Assembly (NCBI GenBank): GCA_036387415.1
Contig: DASVTU010000019.1
Span: forward strand, 186,001-250,000
Source of the DNA: DASVTU01 sp036387415
Lineage (GTDB): Bacteria > Acidobacteriota > Blastocatellia > Pyrinomonadales > Pyrinomonadaceae
Length of the DNA stretch: 64,000 nucleotides
Direction of reading: 5' to 3'
How positions within the stretch are numbered: position 1 is the stretch's first letter; the number at the start of each line of letters is the position of its first letter. A program made the translations under genes and the position numbers. Below, one piece after another: positions 25,462 through 34,550 of the stretch. Below the pieces are notes generated by a model that did no database searches, was not told the DNA's origin, and worked only from the letters and a program-made list of their open reading frames with translations.

Positions 25462-26214
25462 ATGGGGCTAGTTGAGACGGAAGCAATCGTGCTGCGGACA
25501 TACAGGCTGGCAGAGGCCGACAAGATTGTCAGTTGTCTGACAAAAGATGTCGGACTGGTGCGCGGCGTGGCACGCGGGGCGCGGCGTCTGAAGAACCGTT
25601 TCGGCGCGAGTCTGGAGCCTTTCACACACATCTCGCTCACATATTTCGAGAAAGAGGGACGGGAACTGGTCTCTGTGCGGAGCGCAGAAATCCTCCGTTC
25701 GCACTTCGAGTTGGCGCGCAATGCCGAGACGGTCGCGGCATTGGAATACCTATGCGAGTTGGCGTCGGAGTTTGCGCCGCCGCATGAACCGAACGAAAAA
25801 CTTTTCCGCATGGTCAGGGCATGTCTGGAAGCGATTGCAGAGGCGCCCGACCAACTGCCATCCTTCGTGCGCTACTACGAGATTTGGATACTACGTCTTT
25901 CGGGTTTTCTCCCAGACCCACGCTTCTGTGTCTCCTGCAATAAGCGTCTCGCGAGCGACCAAGGAGAAACCGTCTACATCAGCCATGAAGGTGCTCTACG
26001 CTGTAGTGCCTGCTCGGGCGGGGCGGGAGGCACGACGCTCTCCTCTGAGACACACGCGCAGATGCGCGCCACGCTCCGTCTGTCACCCTCTGAGTGGGCA
26101 CAGTCCGCCAAGCAAGTCTCAAACGACGCGCGTGACGAACTGGCGCAAATCACACGTCGCCTCATCGCGCGCGCTCTTGAGCGTGCGCCTCGCGGACAAT
26201 CCAGCGTACACTGA
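25462..26214 (+). CDS. recO: DNA repair protein RecO
   Basis: A 250-residue RecO: N-terminal OB fold (VETEAIVLRTYRLAEADKIV, GLVRGVARGARRLKNRFGAS), a helical middle, and a zinc site CVSC...CSAC (around residues 152-192). RecO loads RecA on SSB-coated DNA in the RecFOR pathway. Length and domain order are normal. The tail is short and basic. It is followed after 44 bases by the LptFG gene. Confidence 0.95.
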   Translation: MGLVETEAIVLRTYRLAEADKIVSCLTKDVGLVRGVARGARRLKNRFGASLEPFTHISLTYFEKEGRELVSVRSAEILRSHFELARNAETVAALEYLCELASEFAPPHEPNEKLFRMVRACLEAIAEAPDQLPSFVRYYEIWILRLSGFLPDPRFCVSCNKRLASDQGETVYISHEGALRCSACSGGAGGTTLSSETHAQMRATLRLSPSEWAQSAKQVSNDARDELAQITRRLIARALERAPRGQSSVH

Positions 26215-26258
26215 TTTTCTCACACACGCTCCACCCGAAATTCTACGCAGAGCGTTAT

Positions 26259-28670
26259 ATGTTTAAGAAAAGGCTCATCGAGAGATACATCATCGCTGCG
26301 ACACTGCCATACTTCGGTCTGTCGCTCCTGCTGCTGACGGCGGTTCTTTTGGCTCAGCAAGCGACGCGCTTCGCAGAGGTTTTGGGAACGGCGCGCGCGC
26401 CGCTCGACCTGGCGGCGGAAATCCTGCTCGGTCTACTGCCGAACATACTGATTTTCACACTGCCGATGGCGATGTTGACGGGCACAGCTACGGGCTTTAG
26501 CCGCATGAGTGGCGATAGCGAAATCGTGGCGATGCGTGCGGCGGGCGTGAGTACTTGGCGTGTGGCCTCGCCGATGATATTTCTGGGAGCCATCGTCAGC
26601 GCTCTGACGCTCTATGTCGGGCTGGAATTGGCACCGGATGCGGCCTACTCGCTACGGCAGGCAGCTCTACGCGCGGCGCTCTACCGTCTGGAATCGCCGG
26701 TCGAGCCGCGCACTTTCAATACAGACATGCAAGGCAAGGTCGTCTATGTGCGCGACGGCGACCAGAAGAGCGGGGAATGGGGACGTGTCTTCATCTATTG
26801 GCAAGAGAAAAACCGACCGACGACGGTCGTCACGGCGCGCTCTGGGCGCATAGATTCCTCTGGCGAGCAATCCGAACTGGTGCTCAATGATGCCGTCGTG
26901 ACGACGCTTCCAGAAGCTTCTGAAGTCTCGAACGGAAGCCAGACGGAAACGCGCAAGCGCGCGCCCACGGCGACAGAGGTGACGACGGAGAGGTCTTCGC
27001 AGTTACGTATACGCGACGATAAACTTAATACGGGCAGAAATTCGTTACTTGAACGTCTACGCGAACGTGAATTGGAGTTGGACGAGATGGGTTGGCGTGA
27101 ACTGCTATCGAGGGCGGCGGAGTCGAAGGATGCATCACGCCGTCGCGCCGCTCAACTGGCTTTGCATAAAAGGCTCGCGCTCTGCACAGCGCCTCTCATA
27201 CTCGCTTTTTGCGGTGTCGGCCTAGGGCTACGCACGCGCCGTGGCGGACGTGGTCTCGGCGTCCTGTTATCCCTTGCGGTAATGATTGCCTACTACCTAG
27301 TTTCGCTGGCAGGTGAACAGTTGGCACGCGTGGGCACTGTGCCCGTTCCAGTCGGCGCATGGCTGGCGACCTCTCTGTCGATGTTCGCGGGCATCACGCT
27401 TATTCTCTTGAACCAGAGAAGTTTAGGGCTGTTTGGGCGACTCAGAAAAGCGTCGGGCGAAGAGTCGCAGTCTGCGTCCGATAAACAAATTAGTCATACA
27501 CGGATGCGGACCCTAAGAATGAGTGTACTAGGACTGCTGGACAGATACATGCTCCGTTCTCTGGCATGGAACTTCTGCGTCGCATACATCGCGTTAGTAG
27601 GTATCTTTCTTATCTTTACACTCTTTGAATTACTCCGCTTTATCGCTGCATCAGGTGCCAGCACAGGGGTTGTCGTGAAATATCTACTGTTTCTCACACC
27701 TCTAGCGACCGTTGCCTTGGCTCCCATGAGTGTACTCATCTCGGTGCTGGTCGCCTATGCACTGGCCGCAAGGCGCAGCGAGGCCGTCGCCTGGTGGGCA
27801 TGCGGGCAGAGCGTCTATCGTCTGTCTCTACCGGGGATTGCCTTCGCTCTGGCAATCGGCGCGGGACTCTGGATGGTGCAGGAGAACGTGTTGCCGGAGG
27901 CCAACCGACGCCAAAATACTCTGCGAGGACAGATACGAGGCGGCGCGGCAGGCAGTGCGGGGGGGGTCTCACGCGTGACTACACCCGTGGGGAGGCAATG
28001 GCTGGCGACCACTGAAACGACGCGTCTCTACTCGTACGAGTTCGATGAGAGGGAAGACGCCCTGGTAAAACCCGTCCTATATGAATTCGACACGGAAGGC
28101 ATCCATCTGCGCCGGATTCTCAAAGGGGAACGCGGACACTGGAACATGGATGAACAAGGCGGCAGCAATGACGGTATCAGCACTTTAGAGATTGAAAACG
28201 GAGAGACGCTGGAATTTGGTCTCGACTCCTTGAGCGGGCGAGGGCGACAAACTTTCTCGTCGGAGAAAATAGAACGGGTCGAACCGCCCGAAGCTTTTAA
28301 GCCGACGCTTAATAAGCCCGCAGAGATGAATCTTAAGCAGTTAAGCGATTATATAAACGCGCTTAAAAGGCGTGGGGAACGAACAGGCATCGCGCAGTTA
28401 ATGGTCGCTCTCGAAAGAAAACGAGCCGACAACTTTTCTCCGCTCGTCATGGCGTTGGTCGGAATTCCCCTCGCCCTGGCCTTTGGACGCCGGAGCGCCG
28501 TCGCCTCGCTCGCCAACGCAGTGGTCATCGGACTCGCGTTCTGGGCCTCGACCAGCGGCTTCCAGCAACTCGGAGCCTACGGGCTGCTCCCTCCGACGCT
28601 GGCTGCATGGGCGCCCCCGGTCATCTTCGCCGCCGCAGGCATCTACCTACTATTTCGCGCACGCACATAA
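26259..28670 (+). CDS. LptF-LptG fusion, lipopolysaccharide export permease
   Basis: An 803-residue protein in which two complete LptF/LptG-family permeases are joined. Residues 1-390 hold an LptF-like unit (RLIERYIIAATLPYFGLSLL, then MAMLTGTATGFSRMSGDSEI, a periplasmic domain, RRGGRGLGVLLSL). A linker of ~35 residues follows, then a second unit (about 420-803) starting LLDRYMLRSLAWNFCVAYIA with RRSEAVAWWACG and a final membrane domain (FSPLVMALVGIPLALAFGRR). In E. coli the two are separate genes; together with LptB2 and LptC they extract LPS from the inner membrane. The frame is clean across the junction. Confidence 0.9.
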   Translation: MFKKRLIERYIIAATLPYFGLSLLLLTAVLLAQQATRFAEVLGTARAPLDLAAEILLGLLPNILIFTLPMAMLTGTATGFSRMSGDSEIVAMRAAGVSTWRVASPMIFLGAIVSALTLYVGLELAPDAAYSLRQAALRAALYRLESPVEPRTFNTDMQGKVVYVRDGDQKSGEWGRVFIYWQEKNRPTTVVTARSGRIDSSGEQSELVLNDAVVTTLPEASEVSNGSQTETRKRAPTATEVTTERSSQLRIRDDKLNTGRNSLLERLRERELELDEMGWRELLSRAAESKDASRRRAAQLALHKRLALCTAPLILAFCGVGLGLRTRRGGRGLGVLLSLAVMIAYYLVSLAGEQLARVGTVPVPVGAWLATSLSMFAGITLILLNQRSLGLFGRLRKASGEESQSASDKQISHTRMRTLRMSVLGLLDRYMLRSLAWNFCVAYIALVGIFLIFTLFELLRFIAASGASTGVVVKYLLFLTPLATVALAPMSVLISVLVAYALAARRSEAVAWWACGQSVYRLSLPGIAFALAIGAGLWMVQENVLPEANRRQNTLRGQIRGGAAGSAGGVSRVTTPVGRQWLATTETTRLYSYEFDEREDALVKPVLYEFDTEGIHLRRILKGERGHWNMDEQGGSNDGISTLEIENGETLEFGLDSLSGRGRQTFSSEKIERVEPPEAFKPTLNKPAEMNLKQLSDYINALKRRGERTGIAQLMVALERKRADNFSPLVMALVGIPLALAFGRRSAVASLANAVVIGLAFWASTSGFQQLGAYGLLPPTLAAWAPPVIFAAAGIYLLFRART

Positions 28671-28704
28671 AAAGCAACTAAACATCCATCTTATAAGAGA
28701 ACAA

Positions 28705-28742
28705 GAGAAAAGGCGCATCTTCAGGAAGATGCGCCTTTTCTC
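28705..28742. terminator. Bidirectional rho-independent terminator
   Basis: A perfect 17-bp stem (28705-28721 with 28726-28742) and CAGG loop, with A-rich and T-rich stem ends. It sits between the convergent lptFG (ends 28670) and ahcY (ends 28817) genes. Confidence 0.85.
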
Positions 28743-28816
28743 CTGGCGTGGTTATACATCGCGTTTCGCGGATTCTAAGGCAAAAGTGTCTGTGTTATCC
28801 GGTTAATCTCTCGAAA

Positions 28817-30097
28817 CTAGGTGCCTGTCTCCCAACTGGAGAGATATTCGAGTTGTTCGGGTGTCAGCGTGTCGATGTTAATGCCGAGCGCCTGTAATTT
28901 GAGTCCGGCAATCTCTGTATCAACCTCCTGCGGGAGCATATGCACACCCGGCTCCAATTCGCCCCGACGCCTCACCAGATACTCCACAGAGAGCGCCTGA
29001 TTGGCAAAACTCATATCCATCACGCTGGCCGGATGCCCCTCGGCTGCCGCCAGATTGATGAGGCGCCCCTCGCCGAGAACGATGACACGGTTGCCGCCCT
29101 CGAGGAGTTTGTACTCCTGCACAAAGGGGCGCAGAGTGGTCGCGGCCTGCGATAGTTCGCGCAGTGCGACGAGGTTCAATTCGAGGTCGAAGTGGCCGCT
29201 GTTACAGACAATCGCGCCGTCCTTCATCGAAGCAAAATGCTCCCGGTCGATGACATGTCGGTTGCCCGTGACGGTGATAAAGATGTCACCGATGGACGCC
29301 GCCTCAGACATACGCATAACACGAAAACCATCCATCACCGCTTCGACAGCTTTAATCGGGTTGATTTCGGTGATGACGACATTGGCACCCATGCCGCGCG
29401 CGCGCATCGCCACGCCCTTGCCGCACCAACCGTAGCCGACCACGACGACCGTGCGCCCCGCAATCAGGATGTTGGTGGCGCGTATGATACCGTCGATGGT
29501 CGATTGGCCTGTGCCATAGCGGTTATCGAAGAAATGCTTGGTCTGCGCGTCGTTGACAGCAATCGAGGGAAACGTTAGGACGCCTGAGCGCGCCATCGCT
29601 TGCAGACGCACGATGCCCGTGGTCGTCTCTTCGGTCGTGCCGATGAGATCGCCAATCTGTTCGCGTCGCTCTTTGATGAGCGTCGCTACTACGTCGGAGC
29701 CGTCGTCGATGATGATTTGCGGGCGAAAGTCGAGTGCGGTGCGTACGTGTCGGTTGTATGTCTCGGTCGATTCGCCTTTGATGGCGAAGACTGGCACGCC
29801 CCAGTCTGAGACGAGCGAGGCGGCGACATCATCCTGCGTCGAGAGGGGATTGGAGGCGATAACCAGAGATTCCGCCCCGCCCGCCTGAAGCGTCCGTACG
29901 AGATTTGCCGTCTCGGTCGTGACGTGCGCGCAGGCCACCAGGCGTATGCCCTGTAGGGGCTTGTCTGTACCAAATTTCTCGCGTATCAGACGCAGCACGG
30001 GCATTTCTCGCTCAGCCCATTCGATGCGGCGCTTCCCGTCGGCGGCGAGCGCCAAATCCTTGACATCAAACCCGCCAGAAGGGTTTGCAGAACTCAT
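28817..30097 (-). CDS. ahcY: Adenosylhomocysteinase
   Basis: 426 residues from ATG 30097, which follows AAGGAGA at 8 nt; the frame extends to 30166 without family similarity. It hydrolyses S-adenosylhomocysteine to adenosine and homocysteine using bound NAD. Visible motifs: RLVACAHVTTETANLVRTL, FDNRYGTGQSTIDGI, the NAD-binding VVVGYGWCGKGVAMRARGMG, CNSGHFDLEL and the C-terminal QALSVEYLV. It lies directly downstream of metK, so the two form an S-adenosylmethionine cycle unit. Confidence 0.96.
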   Translation of the reverse strand: MSSANPSGGFDVKDLALAADGKRRIEWAEREMPVLRLIREKFGTDKPLQGIRLVACAHVTTETANLVRTLQAGGAESLVIASNPLSTQDDVAASLVSDWGVPVFAIKGESTETYNRHVRTALDFRPQIIIDDGSDVVATLIKERREQIGDLIGTTEETTTGIVRLQAMARSGVLTFPSIAVNDAQTKHFFDNRYGTGQSTIDGIIRATNILIAGRTVVVVGYGWCGKGVAMRARGMGANVVITEINPIKAVEAVMDGFRVMRMSEAASIGDIFITVTGNRHVIDREHFASMKDGAIVCNSGHFDLELNLVALRELSQAATTLRPFVQEYKLLEGGNRVIVLGEGRLINLAAAEGHPASVMDMSFANQALSVEYLVRRRGELEPGVHMLPQEVDTEIAGLKLQALGINIDTLTPEQLEYLSSWETGT

Positions 30098-30213
30098 CTG
30101 TGAATCTCCTTGGTTAAAATTTCCGTTATTTTTAAGAGTGCCGTAGGAAATCAGTTTCTCAAGCAAATAACAGCACTACTATAAGCAAATGCTGACGAAC
30201 GCCAGACGCATAA

Positions 30214-31365
30214 CTAGATGCTTGCCGCCGCGCGCAGAGCCTCTGCGCGGTCTGTACGCTCCCATGTAAAGCCTTCGCCGTCACGACCGAAATGTCCGTA
30301 AGCAGCCGTCTGTCTATAAATTGGACGGCGTAAGTTAAGGTCTTTAATGATGCCCTGTGGGGTGAGCGCGAAGTGTTCCCGGACGAGTTCTGCGAGTGAG
30401 CCTTCGTCGGAACGCCCTGTGCCGTAGGTATCGACCAGCACAGAGACGGGGTCTGCCACGCCGATGGCATAGGCCAGTTGAACGAGACATTTCTCCGCCA
30501 ATCCCGCCGCGACGATGTTTTTGGCGATATAGCGCGCCATGTATGCCGCCGAACGGTCAACTTTGGTCGGGTCTTTGCCGGAGAACGCACCGCCTCCGTG
30601 TGGCGCGTAACCGCCATAGGTGTCGACGATGATTTTACGTCCGGTCAAGCCCGCATCGCCCTGCGGGCCGCCCGTCACGAAGCGTCCGGTCGGGTTGATG
30701 TGGTATTTCGTCGCATTGTCAATCAGTTCGTTAGAGACCGTCTCCTTGATGACTTGCGAGAGGATGTCGCTGCGTAGCTGCTCGTTGGAGACATCCTCGC
30801 CGTGCTGCGTCGAAATAACGACGGCATCCACACGAAAGGGTCGCCCGTCTCTGTATTCGACTGTAACCTGCGATTTGCCGTCTGGACGCAGATAGGGGAG
30901 TGCACCTTTATGTCGCACGTCCGCGAGCCTTTTAGAGAGTTTATGCGCCAGTTGAATCGGCAGAGGCATCAGTTCAGGGGTCTCGTTGCAGGCAAAGCCG
31001 AACATCAGCCCCTGGTCGCCCGCACCGCCCGTATCGACACCCATAGCGATGTCCGGCGATTGTCTTCCGACCGCGGTCAAAACGCTGCAAGTATCGCAAT
31101 CAAAGCCATATTTGGCGCGCGTATAACCAATCTCTCGAATGGTTTCACGTGCCACTCGCTGGAAATCCACCTGTGCATCGGTGGTGATTTCGCCTGCGAT
31201 TATTACCAGTCCGGTGGTGACGAGCGTCTCGCATGCGACACGCCCCGTGGCGTCCTCTGCGAGAACGGCATCTAAAACGCTATCGGAAATCTGATCTGCG
31301 ATTTTATCCGGGTGGCCTTCGGTGACGGATTCAGAAGTGAAAAGATAACTGCCGGAATTGCTCAA
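30214..31365 (-). CDS. metK: S-adenosylmethionine synthetase
   Basis: A 383-residue MetK making S-adenosylmethionine from ATP and methionine. Motifs: LFTSESVTEGHPDKIADQIS, GAGDQGLMFGFA, GGGAFSGKDPTKVDRSAAYM and AYAIGVADPVSV. The only start fitting the family N terminus is TTG 31365, preceded by AAGGAG at 10 nt. Starting with TTG may keep expression moderate. No convincing SAM or SAH riboswitch was seen in the 289 bases upstream. Confidence 0.96.
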   Translation of the reverse strand: MSNSGSYLFTSESVTEGHPDKIADQISDSVLDAVLAEDATGRVACETLVTTGLVIIAGEITTDAQVDFQRVARETIREIGYTRAKYGFDCDTCSVLTAVGRQSPDIAMGVDTGGAGDQGLMFGFACNETPELMPLPIQLAHKLSKRLADVRHKGALPYLRPDGKSQVTVEYRDGRPFRVDAVVISTQHGEDVSNEQLRSDILSQVIKETVSNELIDNATKYHINPTGRFVTGGPQGDAGLTGRKIIVDTYGGYAPHGGGAFSGKDPTKVDRSAAYMARYIAKNIVAAGLAEKCLVQLAYAIGVADPVSVLVDTYGTGRSDEGSLAELVREHFALTPQGIIKDLNLRRPIYRQTAAYGHFGRDGEGFTWERTDRAEALRAAASI

Positions 31366-31654
31366 ACGCTTATGGCTCCTTGCTATGTTGTGATAGGCAA
31401 TGCTTTGTGCATGACAAAAGACCGCGTAATGTAACAGCCGACGCTCACACTGTCAAGGCGAGAGGAATCCACCTAGTAGGTCAGTTTTAATTTCTAGGCC
31501 AACATTTAGGACGATTCTACCGCTCCATTTTGATACCGACATTCGACATAATATATATTATCGGACGCTATGAATATGCTGATTTCTCAACGTTAGCCAG
31601 TCTTGGAGTCAACCTCTCCCCTGATTTGACAACTAACTCGGCTAACTGTCATGG
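31366..31654. other. metK upstream region, no gene seen
   Basis: Presumably the metK-ahcY promoter region. It carries a 14-bp AT-only palindrome, ATAATATATATTAT (31548-31561), directly abutting one copy of the recurring 11-mer TTATCGGACGC (31559-31569). No known riboswitch fold is apparent by eye. Confidence 0.35.
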
Positions 31655-32578
31655 CTATTCTTCTATAGGGTCTATGTGTCGTTGAAAATCTTTGGCGCGC
31701 GGATGGTGCGTGTCGTATGTGGCGCGTAGACGTTGCCCTGTAATGTGTGTGTAAATCTGCGTCGTGCCGATGTCGCTGTGGCCGAGCAAGGCCTGCACGG
31801 AGCGCGAATCCGCACCGCGCTGCAAGAGATGCGTGGCGAAACTGTGGCGCAATCCATGCGGCGTGACATCGCGCAACCCAGCCTCCACGGCATAGACCTT
31901 CAATCTGGCCCAGACCAACTGCCGCGTCAGCGCCCGCCCGCCTTCTCTGAGAAAAAGATGCGTCGTTTCGTGGGACGGTTTTGAGAGCAAATTCTTTCGC
32001 ACGCGCAAGTATTCATTCAGCCAGTGCAAGGCGCTTCGACCGATAGGTACTTTTCGCTGCTTGCTGCCTTTGCCGTGACACTCCAAAACGCCTCGCTCCA
32101 AATCCACATCGGAGAGGTTCAGATTAACCATCTCGGAGACGCGCAAACCCGTGGCGTAGAGCAGTTCCAACATCGCGCGGTCACGCACTCCCTCGATTTG
32201 GCGCGTGTCGGGCGCGGCCAGTAGACGCTCCATATCGTCCTCATTCAAGAAATGCGGGAGCGTCTGCGCGGCTTGCGGAGCAGAAATATTGGCTAATGGG
32301 TCACGTCTGATATGCCCGTCGAGTAGTAGGAAACGAAACAACCCACGCGCAGCCGAGATGGCGCGCGCTACAGAACGCGGCGACAGACCCGAACGACTCA
32401 TAGAAGCCACCCAGGAGGCCATCTCCGCTTCCCCCAACTCGCGTAGTTCCTTGCCATCCCCAACCGCCCACGCCTTGAGTTTCTCCAAATCGCGTCGGTA
32501 ACTCGCCAGCGAATTCTGCGATAAACCCTTTTCGACCTGTACGTATGCCAGATGTTCCCGTATCAAGTCACGCGCCAT
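31655..32578 (-). CDS. xerD: Tyrosine recombinase XerD
   Basis: A 307-residue chromosome dimer resolvase. N-terminal SAM-like domain (EHLAYVQVEKGLSQNSLASY), then the catalytic domain with Arg in YATGLRVSEMVNL, Lys in GKGSKQRKVPIG, HGLRHSFATHLL (His-x-x-Arg), LGHSDIGTTQIYTHI (His and the nucleophile Tyr). Length, the DNA-binding region and absence of flanking mobile-element genes favour the housekeeping Xer enzyme over a phage integrase. XerC is not in this window, and XerC versus XerD assignment rests on overall similarity. Confidence 0.9.
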   Translation of the reverse strand: MARDLIREHLAYVQVEKGLSQNSLASYRRDLEKLKAWAVGDGKELRELGEAEMASWVASMSRSGLSPRSVARAISAARGLFRFLLLDGHIRRDPLANISAPQAAQTLPHFLNEDDMERLLAAPDTRQIEGVRDRAMLELLYATGLRVSEMVNLNLSDVDLERGVLECHGKGSKQRKVPIGRSALHWLNEYLRVRKNLLSKPSHETTHLFLREGGRALTRQLVWARLKVYAVEAGLRDVTPHGLRHSFATHLLQRGADSRSVQALLGHSDIGTTQIYTHITGQRLRATYDTHHPRAKDFQRHIDPIEE

Positions 32579-32796
32579 AATTAATCTCCCAACGACAATT
32601 TTGCAGCGAATACATCATGCAAGTTCTGTAGAAACAATCCTTATCCGATTTTTATCGGACGCATTTACGGATGGTCTGATGATCTTCGATGTGTGCTATT
32701 GATTGTTAATTTCGATTTTTGAAGAGATTTTGATTAAAACCGAGCCGTACTTGACGACTGGCTGATGCTTCGCCTACATTGACCGTTCCCGAAATT

Positions 32797-33342
32797 ATGC
32801 CGATTAAAATAGAAAACCATTCGACTGCCAAATTGCCGCGCGAGACAGAGGCGCGCGTGGAGAAGATTCTCGGTAGTCTGCCACGCGAGCATGTACGCGG
32901 CATCGAACGCCTGCGTCTCGTCGATAGCATCAATGACCCGCGACTGCGCGTACCTACCAAGACAGCACTGCCCGGTCTCTATCATCCGCGACAGGGGACG
33001 CAACCCGCTTGGTTAGAGGTGGCTGTGGATGCACTGCTTCCCCGCTCTGCGCCATTTTTTAAGCGACTCATGCCGCGTCTGTCCTTCAAAGGCAACCTCG
33101 CCGCAGTCATTTTCTCTCTCGTCGGTCAGCACTACTATCTAACGCTACGCCATTCCGTCAAAAAAGGGCAGTTGGAGACATCCGTACGCGCCTACACCGA
33201 GAAATATCTGCGCGCATGGAGCGAGCGCGAACACACGACGCGCGCACGTCTCTTCAAACCCTTCCAACCGACCTTCGAGCGTTGGGCGCGTGCGTTGCAA
33301 AAGCGCGCCAACAACGAACGAAAAAAAGCATCGCGTACTTAA
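32797..33342 (+). CDS. Conserved hypothetical protein
   Basis: 181 residues from ATG 32797 (an upstream TTG at 32779 is also in frame). No export signal. Soluble-looking, basic, with TEARVEKILGSLPREHVRGI, RLRVPTKTALPGLYHPRQGT, a hydrophobic patch LAAVIFSLVGQHYYLTLRHS (around residue 105-125) and a lysine-rich C terminus. The regular codon use supports a real gene, but I recognise no family. It is isolated on the plus strand between xerD and parB. Confidence 0.6.
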   Translation: MPIKIENHSTAKLPRETEARVEKILGSLPREHVRGIERLRLVDSINDPRLRVPTKTALPGLYHPRQGTQPAWLEVAVDALLPRSAPFFKRLMPRLSFKGNLAAVIFSLVGQHYYLTLRHSVKKGQLETSVRAYTEKYLRAWSEREHTTRARLFKPFQPTFERWARALQKRANNERKKASRT

Positions 33343-33580
33343 AAAACCTGTCCACACAAAAAAGCACGCCTCGAAGGAAGTATCGCACGATTCCTTCTCC
33401 ATAACAGGCAAGCAGCTCTCTAGCTCTCCGAATGCTTTACGCGAAGAACTTCTCAAACTTATTCTTCTTGAGAAATAACCGGCTTTGCAGCAAAATTGGG
33501 TTTTTGAAATCTTTATTGTGAGCAGGAACGATTTGCACAAAATCGAAATTAAAAATCTCAACATGTTGCTATACTTTTTT
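33343..33580. other. AT-rich intergenic region, no gene seen
   Basis: Markedly more AT-rich than its surroundings. A 7-bp stem (GAAGGAA with TTCCTTC, near 33374-33396) is the only structure noticed. The dispersed repeat copy 2 begins at 33581. Confidence 0.4.
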
Positions 33581-33659
33581 GTGCAAGTTGGTATCCTACC
33601 TCCCCATTCCTTCCTAATTAGTGCAAAGCCGAAACAACCGCCTAGTCGTTATCGGACGC
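33581..33659 (-). repeat. 79-bp dispersed repeat, copy 2
   Basis: Reverse complement aligns gap-free with 21458-21536 at 63 of 79 positions. As in copy 1, the repeat covers the stop codon of the adjacent gene, here parB, whose last residues (ASDND) are encoded by the repeat's GCGTCCGATAACGAC. Confidence 0.75.
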
Positions 33660-34550
33660 ATTCGGCTCTGAGATATTAGGAGGCGTGTTATTCGTGATGT
33701 TTGCGGAGTGCTCCCCTTCGATGGTCTGGAGGGCTGCGCGAAGCACCGCGGCAATCTCTTCGCGCGAAGCCTGTGCGCGTCTAAACCTTAGTTCGAGTCG
33801 CGCATCACGGTTGGGCGTCTGGTATTTGTAGACAAAGGGTTGTGCCGTTGCCGATTTCGCTTGCTGTGTGTCGCCTTGTCGCGCGCGCCTCACTGCACGC
33901 GCCTCGTCGCGCGTCCATCCACGCGTAGAGATGTCGTCCACCATACGCCGCATCGAAGCCTCGTCGGGCTGGCGTACAATCTGTAAGAGCAGCGATTTGA
34001 CGCCGATGTCGGCGCGCCGACATTGTTCACGTACTTCCTCCGGTAAGGTGGCGATGGAGAGTGCTTCTGTGACGGTGCTACGGCTTTTTCCCACCTTGCG
34101 CGCGACATCTTCGTGTGTGTATCCGAAACGGTCGCAGAGCGCGGCCAGCCCATCCGCCTCCTCCCAGGGAGTGAGGTCTTTGCGCTGCATGTTTTCGATG
34201 AGCGCGATTTCGGCCACGGCACGGTCGTCCACGTCCATCTCGATGCAAGGCACTTCACGCAAGCCCGCCCCGCGAGCCGCACGCCAACGTCGCTCGCCAG
34301 CGATAATCATCCAACGCCCGCTCGCGCGCGAAGGTTTGACCAGCAGCGGTTCAAGGACGCCTTTGTCGCGAATCGAGGCCGTGAGCTCCGTCAAATCGCC
34401 TATTTCGACGCGTGGTTGCTCAGGGTTCGGGTCGAGTAGGTCGAGCGCAATCAGGCGACCGACGGGCGTCGGCCTCTGTTCCGCCAATTCCTCAACATAA
34501 TGCGCGTCGTGGCGCATGCGTATGCCCGTCGGCAGTCCTCTCTTAGACAC
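33642..34550 (-). CDS. parB: Chromosome partitioning protein ParB
   Basis: A 302-residue ParB/Spo0J. The N-terminal CTPase/ParB domain shows IALDLLDPNPEQPRV, the GERRWRAAR box (GERRWRAARGAGL) and AEIALIENMQRKDLTPWEEA; the HTH follows (YTHEDVARKVGKSRSTVTEA). The dimerisation tail is variable and ends inside the dispersed repeat. ParB loads on parS sites and organises the origin region. It overlaps parA by 8 bases. No good parS (TGTTTCACGTGAAACA) was found nearby. Confidence 0.95.
   Translation of the reverse strand: MSKRGLPTGIRMRHDAHYVEELAEQRPTPVGRLIALDLLDPNPEQPRVEIGDLTELTASIRDKGVLEPLLVKPSRASGRWMIIAGERRWRAARGAGLREVPCIEMDVDDRAVAEIALIENMQRKDLTPWEEADGLAALCDRFGYTHEDVARKVGKSRSTVTEALSIATLPEEVREQCRRADIGVKSLLLQIVRQPDEASMRRMVDDISTRGWTRDEARAVRRARQGDTQQAKSATAQPFVYKYQTPNRDARLELRFRRAQASREEIAAVLRAALQTIEGEHSANITNNTPPNISEPNASDND

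Noticed and set aside
31141..31156. parS-like sequence GGTTTCACGTGCCAC within metK
   Set aside because: Only about 12 of 16 positions agree with TGTTTCACGTGAAACA and the right half-site is poor; it is inside coding sequence and ordinary parS sites tolerate few changes.
31366..31654. Possible SAM or SAH riboswitch upstream of metK-ahcY
   Set aside because: No conserved kink-turn, pseudoknot or terminator arrangement could be picked out by eye. A covariance-model search would be decisive.
31655..32578. Phage or integron integrase
   Set aside because: Length and motifs match housekeeping XerC/D; there are no neighbouring phage genes, att repeats or cassette-like structures.
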